From the NCBI RefSeq assembly GCF_004358095.2, contig NZ_SMZJ02000011.1:1-59287 (forward strand): 59,287 nt of DNA, read 5' to 3'. The DNA comes from Seonamhaeicola sediminis (GTDB lineage Bacteria; Bacteroidota; Bacteroidia; Flavobacteriales; Flavobacteriaceae). This document shows positions 54,340-59,287 of this stretch, piece by piece. The notes beneath the pieces were generated by a model. That model had not been told where the DNA came from and made no database searches. It saw only the letters and a list, made by a program, of their open reading frames with translations. Positions within the stretch are counted from its first letter, which is position 1; every line of letters starts with the position of its first letter. Position numbers and translations under genes: made by a program.

Positions 54340-56196
54340 ATGAATCGTTTTCTTTTCGCGTTTTTAGGTGTATTTTTAATCTGGTCTTGTAGTAGTTCTA
54401 AGGAAACTGTGGAAACTGCTCCAACGGTACCTACCCCGCCACAAACCCCTTCTACTTCTAAATTGGTTTCTACGTATTGGCAACAACATGTTGATTATAA
54501 GATGGTTATTGATATGGATGTAAACACGTATCAGTATAAAGGCACCCAAACTTTGGTTTATACCAATAATTCACCCGATGTTTTAAATAAGGTATTTTAT
54601 CATTTATACTTTAATGCCTTTCAACCAGGAAGCGAAATGGATGTGCGTTCTCGCACCATAGCAGATCCAGATGGCAGAGTAAAAGACCGTATTAGCAAGC
54701 TACAACCCGATGAGATTGGCTATATAAATGTGCTTTCGTTAAATCAAAACGGTACAGCTTTAACCTATAAAACGGTAGGCACCATTTTAGAAGTTGATTT
54801 AGCAAGACCAATTCAACCGGGAGAAAAAGTTACTTTTAATATGGTTTTTGATGCTCAGGTGCCCGTTCAGATTCGTCGTTCGGGGCGTAACAATAATGAA
54901 GGTGTAGCCTTATCAATGGCACAATGGTATCCTAAATTGGCAGAGTATGATTTTGAAGGTTGGCATGCAGACCCCTATATAGGTAGAGAATTTCATGGTG
55001 TTTGGGGTAATTTTGATGTAAAACTTTCTTTAGATAAAACCTATGTAGTTGGTGGTACTGGATATTTACAAAACCCTAACCAAGTGGGCCATGGTTATGA
55101 AACAGCAGTGGTAACACCTACTAACGGAAACAAATTAACTTGGCACTTTGTAGCACCCAATGTTCACGATTTTACTTGGGCGGCAGATCCAGATTATATA
55201 CATGATACAAAGCAGGTTCCTGGAGGGCCGTTGTTGCATTTTTTTTACAAAAAAACCATGCCCCAAGCAAAATTGAATAACTGGAAAAAATTACAACCCA
55301 AAGCGGTAGAACTCATGCAGTTTTACAGTAATCATATTGGCTCCTATCCTTACAAACAGTATTCCATTATTCAAGGGGGTGATGGTGGTATGGAATATGG
55401 TATGTGCACACTAATAGCTGGTGAAGGCGAATTTAATGGTTTGTTTGGTGTTACGGCTCATGAAATGGCGCATTCTTGGTTTCAGTTTTTATTGGCTACC
55501 AATGAGCTTACAAATTATTGGATGGATGAAGGTTTTACAGAGTATTTTGGTGAACTTGCTGAATGTTATATTTTTAATAAGCCGTTTGAAAAACCTACCC
55601 AAAGGGTTTATGATATTTATTATTATTATGTAGATTCTGGACATGAACAACCACAAACTACACATGCCGATAGGTTTAATTACAATCAATCTTCGGCTAT
55701 TTCGGCCTATTATAAGGGGTATGTATTCTTAAATCAGTTAGATTATGTTATTGGCCATGAAAATTTTGAAAAAACTATAAAATCCTATTTTAATGAGTGG
55801 GCGTTTAAACACCCTACACCCAATGATTTTATTAGAATAGCAGAAAAGAATTCTGGTTTAGAACTAGATTGGTATTTAAATGATTGGACCCGAACCATAA
55901 ACACCATTGATTATGGCGTAAAATATGTAGAAGGCAATACCATTACCTTAGAGCGCATTGGCCTTATACCTATGCCTATAGATTTAACTGTTACTTATAC
56001 TGATGGCACTACTCAAGATTTTTATATTCCATTACAAATGATGCGTGGCGAAAAACCAACCACTGCAACCATTATTCCAGATTGGGCTTGGGCGTACCCA
56101 ACATATACCTTTAAAACATCAAAAGCGGTTCAAAGCATCATCATTGACCCAAAAGATATGTTGGCCGATGTAAACAAAAGCAACAATAAAAAGTAG
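54340..56196 (+). CDS. M1-family metallopeptidase, lipoprotein
   Basis: This 618-residue protein has a lipoprotein signal (FLFAFLGVFLIWSCSSSKE, lipobox Cys). Gluzincin motif His374-Glu375-x-x-His378 (AHEMAHSW) is followed by Glu397 in DEGFTEYF, the exact HEXXH-x18-E spacing of M1 aminopeptidases. The substrate-anchor motif reads GGMEYGM, a variant of GAMEN. It is predicted to be anchored in the outer or inner membrane and to trim peptides. Confidence 0.92.
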   Translation: MNRFLFAFLGVFLIWSCSSSKETVETAPTVPTPPQTPSTSKLVSTYWQQHVDYKMVIDMDVNTYQYKGTQTLVYTNNSPDVLNKVFYHLYFNAFQPGSEMDVRSRTIADPDGRVKDRISKLQPDEIGYINVLSLNQNGTALTYKTVGTILEVDLARPIQPGEKVTFNMVFDAQVPVQIRRSGRNNNEGVALSMAQWYPKLAEYDFEGWHADPYIGREFHGVWGNFDVKLSLDKTYVVGGTGYLQNPNQVGHGYETAVVTPTNGNKLTWHFVAPNVHDFTWAADPDYIHDTKQVPGGPLLHFFYKKTMPQAKLNNWKKLQPKAVELMQFYSNHIGSYPYKQYSIIQGGDGGMEYGMCTLIAGEGEFNGLFGVTAHEMAHSWFQFLLATNELTNYWMDEGFTEYFGELAECYIFNKPFEKPTQRVYDIYYYYVDSGHEQPQTTHADRFNYNQSSAISAYYKGYVFLNQLDYVIGHENFEKTIKSYFNEWAFKHPTPNDFIRIAEKNSGLELDWYLNDWTRTINTIDYGVKYVEGNTITLERIGLIPMPIDLTVTYTDGTTQDFYIPLQMMRGEKPTTATIIPDWAWAYPTYTFKTSKAVQSIIIDPKDMLADVNKSNNKK

Positions 56197-56261
56197 ACTC
56201 TTATCATAATATTTAAAAAACTATAGTAGTTATTTTGTATTATTTTACATATATTTATTAT

Positions 56262-57437
56262 ATGTATAATAATAAGCCTGCTGTAGTTCTTGAAAACAAG
56301 TTGCATAGAAATGCTGAGCAAATATTAATTAAGTTTGCTTATAATGAATCGCTTATAGCTATTGTTAAAGCCATTCCTGGCGCTCTATGGAGTACCCGAT
56401 TAAAGAGTTGGTATACCCCGCTTTCAGCAAAAAATCTTAACCATATAAAAGCAGCCTTACAACCAGTAGCATTGGTAAAAGATCAGGTTGTATTTACCCA
56501 ATTGAATAGTAGCAGACATCAAAAACGAAAGCGTGTTCTTAACGAAAGTTCTAGAAAAATATTATTGGGGTATATGCAATATTTAAAAGGCAAACGCTAC
56601 AGTGATAGTACTGTAAGAACCTATTTAACTTTAACAGCAGATCTTATTGAGTTTTATAATGATGTTGATATTATAAATTTAAACAACCGTAGTGTAGAGG
56701 TGTTTATAGAACAAGTTATGGTGCCAAAACAATATGCTATTAGCACACATAGGCAATTTATAAGTTCATTAAGGCATTTTAAAGCCTACTACCCCGAATG
56801 CCAGATAGATGAATTACAATTAGAGCTTCCTAAAAAAGACAAGTTGCTTCCAACGGTACTCTCAAAAGAAGAGGTTATAGATTTAATTAGAACTACTGCC
56901 AACTTAAAACACCGCTGCATTATTGCTTTACTTTACGCCTGCGGACTGCGCATTGGCGAATTAATTAACTTAGAACTAAACCATATTGATATAGACAGAA
57001 AACAGTTATTTATTAAAAAAGCAAAAGGCAGAAAAGACCGTTATGTAATTCTTGCCGATTCGTTTTTACCATTATTAAGTAATTATTTAAGTACCTATAT
57101 GCCATCTTTTTATTTATTTGAAGGACAAGGTAAAAATAAATATAGTGCCGAAAGTATCCGCTCATTTTTAAAGCGTAGTTGTAAAACAGCGCGTATAAAA
57201 AAACGTGTTACACCGCATACATTACGGCATAGTTATGCCACCCATCTTTTAGAAAATGGTATAGACATTAGGTATATTCAAGAACTTTTAGGACATGCTA
57301 GACCCGAGACCACTATGGTATATACTCATGTTACCAAAAAAGATTTACTAGATATTAAAAGCCCATTAGATATTGCTGTAAAAAGCTTAAAACTTAGCAA
57401 TGATAATGCCCCTTTATTGAAAAGTAGAAATTTGTAA
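56262..57437 (+). CDS. IntI-like tyrosine recombinase of the cassette array (no additional domain)
   Basis: This 391-residue recombinase starts at ATG 56262; a TTG nine codons upstream is open but less likely. Residues 1-65 look like a HARP-type DNA-binding domain (IKFAYNESLIAIVKAIPGAL, KSWYTPL). Residues about 95-180 are the SAM-like core-binding domain. Residues about 195-375 are the catalytic domain with a complete set: Arg230 (ACGLRIGEL), Lys254/258, His319 and Arg322 (PHTLRHSYATH), His345 (LLGHARPET) and Tyr354 (TTMVYTHV). The end YTHVTKKDLLDIKSPLD matches integron integrases (YTHV...vrSPLD). However, the stretch between the beta hairpin and HxxR (about 265-315) is too short for the IntI additional domain. 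It is transcribed toward the cassettes, opposite to classical integrons. Confidence 0.85.
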   Translation: MYNNKPAVVLENKLHRNAEQILIKFAYNESLIAIVKAIPGALWSTRLKSWYTPLSAKNLNHIKAALQPVALVKDQVVFTQLNSSRHQKRKRVLNESSRKILLGYMQYLKGKRYSDSTVRTYLTLTADLIEFYNDVDIINLNNRSVEVFIEQVMVPKQYAISTHRQFISSLRHFKAYYPECQIDELQLELPKKDKLLPTVLSKEEVIDLIRTTANLKHRCIIALLYACGLRIGELINLELNHIDIDRKQLFIKKAKGRKDRYVILADSFLPLLSNYLSTYMPSFYLFEGQGKNKYSAESIRSFLKRSCKTARIKKRVTPHTLRHSYATHLLENGIDIRYIQELLGHARPETTMVYTHVTKKDLLDIKSPLDIAVKSLKLSNDNAPLLKSRNL

Positions 57438-57556
57438 ATTTTTTATGACAAAGACGAAAATAAATTTATATTTTTAACTTATAAATCCAATATGAAAGTT
57501 TGTTTATACCGCACAATTTCACAGAATAAACAAACCTTTTGATTGGATATAACACG
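57438..57556 (+). other. attI-like primary insertion site region
   Basis: This is the 119 bp between the recombinase stop and the first cassette boundary G57556|TT. It contains a perfect 10-bp inverted repeat GTTTGTTTAT/ATAAACAAAC (57498-57507, 57526-57535) and ends ATATAACACGTTGG, where TATAAC and GTTGG face each other at the crossover. No 5' partner long stem of the attC kind is present, as expected for an attI. Assignment is by position and by the cassette boundaries downstream. Confidence 0.65.
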
Positions 57557-57571
57557 TTGGCTGTAATTGAA

Positions 57572-58273
57572 ATGAAACAAACTTTATACTTTATAATACT
57601 AACCGGACTTTTAAGCTGTCAGAACTCTGAAAAGAAAGTTGAACTGAAAAGTAAAGACTGTAATAACACAAAACTTGTGAGCTACATTTATCCGATTAGC
57701 AATTTTACTAATGAAAAAACTTTTGTCTACTCTTTAAAATCGAATAGTGAATCTAAAACTGAATTGTTTAAAAAAAGATATTCATTAAAAGTTGATAAAG
57801 ATTCTTTACTTTTTAGTGTTACAGAAAACTCTCAAGGAATAGTAACTGACTCAACTATATTTACTCTGACCAATGGAATTCCGAAAGTTCTAGAATCTTT
57901 CACAAGAGTAGATGTATATCCCGAATTGTTACCAACCAAGGATTCTATCGTTGGAAATAGATTTTGTGAATTCGGAACTTTTGGAAATTCATTTGAGTAT
58001 GAAATACCTTTTAATGGTAAAATGGTTTCAAGAAAGTTTCAGGGACATACAACTCATAAAGAATACGTGAAAAAAGTGTTTAATGGAATAGAATATAACT
58101 GTGCAATAATGGAATCACGAAAAACATTGACAGCTGAATTTAATGGGCAAACGGAAAAATTAAATGGAACTTGGACAGGTTGTACTTGCGAAGGTTTGGG
58201 AGAACTATATTCGACAACTAAAACCGAAAATGGAATGGTGATTGAACACAAACTTGAAGAAATAATTGAATAA
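57572..58273 (+). CDS. Cassette-encoded lipoprotein of unknown function
   Basis: This 233-residue protein from ATG 57572 has a lipoprotein signal MKQTLYFIILTGLLSCQNSE (lipobox Cys at 16). The rest is beta-rich and has two neighbouring cysteines near the end (TWTGCTCEGLGELY). I recognise no family. An upstream in-frame TTG at 57539 lies outside the cassette boundary, so the ATG just inside it is the proper start. It is expressed from either its own promoter or one upstream of the array; none is clear. Confidence 0.75.
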   Translation: MKQTLYFIILTGLLSCQNSEKKVELKSKDCNNTKLVSYIYPISNFTNEKTFVYSLKSNSESKTELFKKRYSLKVDKDSLLFSVTENSQGIVTDSTIFTLTNGIPKVLESFTRVDVYPELLPTKDSIVGNRFCEFGTFGNSFEYEIPFNGKMVSRKFQGHTTHKEYVKKVFNGIEYNCAIMESRKTLTAEFNGQTEKLNGTWTGCTCEGLGELYSTTKTENGMVIEHKLEEIIE

Positions 58274-58281
58274 AAAACAAC

Positions 58282-58411
58282 TACAGCCAACAATGTATAA
58301 CCGCAATTACGGCGGATTCGACTACGTCCGAATCCACTCGGAATTGCTAACGTCTGTTCTAAACCGAAAAACATTAACTTTAAATCCGTAACTGACGGTT
58401 ATACGAGACCG
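58282..58411 (+). repeat. attC1-like recombination site
   Basis: Left end: TACAGCCAAC (58282-58291), a 3-nt spacer, then GTATAACCG. Right end: CGGTTATAC, a 6-nt spacer GAGACC, then G|TT at 58411. GTATAACCG/CGGTTATAC pair perfectly, and inside them TTACGG/CCGTAA and then GGATTCG/CGAATCC form further stems. In the excised circle the left decamer pairs with G58411 plus the cassette's own first nine bases. Length 130 bp. This is the R''-L''-L'-R' order of attC. Confidence 0.8.
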
Positions 58412-58438
58412 TTGTGTTTAATTTAAAAACCACGATAG

Positions 58439-58876
58439 ATGAAAGAAAGTGAGGAAAATATTGAATTATATTATGCAGACCCAAGAATAATTAGGTTTGA
58501 TGTCAACACTTCTTTTTTAGATAAAAAAATTCAGCCTCTAGGAAGTTTAAATATGGTCGTAGAACCAAAATGTTGGCAAAAAGAAAAACCAGAAGACAAA
58601 ATATTAATAATGTTGCGCTTTAGAGCAAGCATAGTTAATTACAATGTAAACACTGAAGTATTTGGATGTGTTTATGAATTTATCGCAGGAGTTGTACCTC
58701 AATATAATGAAATTGATATAGAAGGCATCAAGGAATATGTCGGTGACGCGTTTTTAAACTTCCAAACTTATTTTGAACAAAACGTTCCAAAAGAAATAAA
58801 ACACATAAGATTTGACACGGATGTGGATAAAGAAGAATTGTCAGTTAGGTTACTAGATTTAGTCTATAAAGGGTAG
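58439..58876 (+). CDS. Cassette-encoded hypothetical protein
   Basis: This 145-residue soluble protein (IELYYADPRIIRFDVNTSFL, later MLRFRASIVNYNVNTEVFGC and a final VDKEELSVRLLDLVYKG) has an alternating beta pattern and no signal. The strand order vaguely recalls SecB-like chaperones, but I would not assign that. It is the only sizable rightward frame in cassette 2, starting 28 bp after the cassette boundary. Confidence 0.7.
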   Translation: MKESEENIELYYADPRIIRFDVNTSFLDKKIQPLGSLNMVVEPKCWQKEKPEDKILIMLRFRASIVNYNVNTEVFGCVYEFIAGVVPQYNEIDIEGIKEYVGDAFLNFQTYFEQNVPKEIKHIRFDTDVDKEELSVRLLDLVYKG

Positions 58877-59019
58877 TTTTTATAGACAGCAATGGAATCT
58901 CCTTCGATTGGTTTAATGCTTTTAATACGCTCCAATTCGGAATTAGAAAGGAATTTAACTTTTGTTTTTGACTTGTTAGACCAAACGAATTTACCATTTG
59001 CGAAATACTGTTCTGACAT
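58864..59019 (-). CDS. Possible small antisense-oriented cassette gene
   Basis: A 51-residue frame (starts MSEQYFANGKFVWSNKSKTK, ends SIAVYKNYPL) on the minus strand overlaps the end of the 145-aa gene by 13 bp and stops before attC2 begins. Its composition is protein-like and more convincing than the other frames over the same bases. A convergent small gene in the same cassette would suit a toxin-antitoxin or modulator pair, but it may be chance. Confidence 0.35.
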   Translation of the reverse strand: MSEQYFANGKFVWSNKSKTKVKFLSNSELERIKSIKPIEGDSIAVYKNYPL

Positions 59020-59027
59020 AAAAAAAC

Positions 59028-59153
59028 TAAACACAACACAGGCTATAATTCATTGCTTTTTAGGGCGTACTTTGAAAATTACAGACCACCATTGTTTTTC
59101 GTTGACCTAATTTTTTAACGGCTCGACCACGCAACGAAATCATAGCCAAACCG
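59028..59153 (+). repeat. attC2-like recombination site
   Basis: Left end: TAAACACAAC, a 3-nt spacer ACA, then GGCTAT. Right end: ATAGCC, a 5-nt spacer AAACC, then G|TT at 59153. GGCTATaATT pairs with AATcATAGCC, and TTGC/GCAA pair further in. Length 126 bp. Sequence differs from attC1, but the geometry (short left spacer, longer right spacer, paired L boxes, terminal CAAC/GTTG) is the same. Confidence 0.78.
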
Positions 59154-59287
59154 TTGCCATTCATTGGCGGAACGCACTCAAACTGAAAATAAAAAATGAA
59201 AAAAGTATTAAAAATAATTTCTACAATATCTATTATATTATTTGGAATCTTATGGATTTCAAGCAAATTTGATTTCTTGACCGAATA
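59154..59287 (+). mobile_element. Start of gene cassette 3 (runs off the window)
   Basis: It begins after G59153 with TTGCCATTC. By the rule seen twice above, its own attC should begin with GAATGGCAAC or a close match to it, beyond the window end. Confidence 0.6.
59196..59287 (+). CDS. Cassette 3 protein, N-terminal fragment (cut by window end)
   Basis: A frame starting MKKVLKIISTISIILFGILW encodes a hydrophobic N-terminal segment (signal anchor or one TM helix) in its first 30 residues and is open at the window end. It starts 43 bp after the cassette boundary. Nothing more can be said. Confidence 0.6.
   Translation, partial: MKKVLKIISTISIILFGILWISSKFDFLTE

Larger units (their letters stand above)
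57557..58411 (+). mobile_element. Gene cassette 1 (lipoprotein gene plus attC1)
   Basis: The cassette begins directly after G57556 with TTGGCTGTA and ends at G58411. The boundary decamer GTTGGCTGTA recurs as its exact reverse complement TACAGCCAAC at 58282-58291, the left end of the closing palindrome. The cassette holds one rightward gene and then a 130-bp site, the standard layout of an integron cassette (855 bp). Confidence 0.8.
58412..59153 (+). mobile_element. Gene cassette 2 (145-aa gene plus attC2)
   Basis: It begins after G58411 with TTGTGTTTA and ends at G59153. The boundary decamer GTTGTGTTTA recurs as its reverse complement TAAACACAAC at 59028-59037, an independent second instance of the rule seen in cassette 1. 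The cassette is 742 bp. Confidence 0.8.

Noticed and set aside
58054-58374. 106-aa minus-strand frame in cassette 1
   Set aside because: It crosses the lipoprotein gene and half of attC1 and has no protein-like start; the palindromes explain its length.
58439-58876. SecB chaperone
   Set aside because: Only a vague strand pattern is shared; no SecB signature can be pointed to.
58892-59110. 72-aa plus-strand frame in cassette 2
   Set aside because: It runs into attC2, and the minus-strand 51-aa frame over the same bases is more protein-like.
1-59287. CRISPR array
   Set aside because: No regularly spaced identical repeats of 23-50 bp with unique spacers were seen; the closest, the 9-bp iterons near attR, are far too short.

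Overview
The window is a chromosomal segment of a member of the Bacteroidota, most likely a Flavobacteriaceae. It is AT-rich, has Bacteroidota-type promoters (TTG/TTTG, about 17-20 bp, TAnnTTTG), a LytS/LytTR pair, SulP and S8/M1 surface lipoproteins, and a methylmalonyl-CoA epimerase next to rbfA. The host backbone is interrupted by one integrated island, and the window ends in a cassette array.

Layout. 1-3222: tail of an IS982-type transposase and a large FAD/Fe-S oxidoreductase. 3223-27237: a 24-kb integrative element in the 3' end of a tRNA-Met(CAT) gene, flanked by 68-bp direct repeats (66/68 identical). Its left half is a DNA phosphorothioation (Dnd) defence cluster. dndC-dndD-dndE run leftward. 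A convergent rightward operon encodes a PLD-helicase, a 71-aa protein, a zinc-hook SMC ATPase, a 161-aa protein, a long DndB-like DGQHR protein and a DUF2971 protein. No dndFGH is visible. The middle holds a small excisionase-like gene, a GIY-YIG/NUMOD nuclease, a phage-type helicase, a DUF3871 protein, a Sak4/RecA-like ATPase and small unknowns. The right end carries a tyrosine integrase and a HEPN (Swt1-like) protein. I see no relaxase or conjugation genes.

27238-56200: ordinary chromosome. It holds mce, rbfA, an FtsX/LolC-type permease, dusB, a LytTR response regulator with its histidine kinase, and lepA. Next comes a glycogen locus that reads as the GlgE pathway: GT4 glycogen synthase/GlgM, GlgC, GlgE, maltokinase, GlgB and a GH31 alpha-glucosidase. 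After it come a CPA antiporter, a universal stress protein with a SulP transporter, an MBL hydrolase, an S8 protease lipoprotein and an M1 peptidase lipoprotein.

56262-59287: the most unusual part. A tyrosine recombinase with an IntI-like C-terminus, but without room for the integron-integrase additional domain, is followed in the same orientation by what reads as an integron-like cassette array. Two complete cassettes (57557-58411 and 58412-59153) and the start of a third each begin at G|TTG. For both complete cassettes, the 10 nt at the start boundary recur as an exact reverse complement at the left end of a 126-130 bp imperfect palindrome closing the same cassette. That is the geometry expected of attC sites. 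The core differs from the classical GTTRRRY and looks like GTTGNNN with a matched NNNCAAC. This is the best candidate for an undescribed system in the window.
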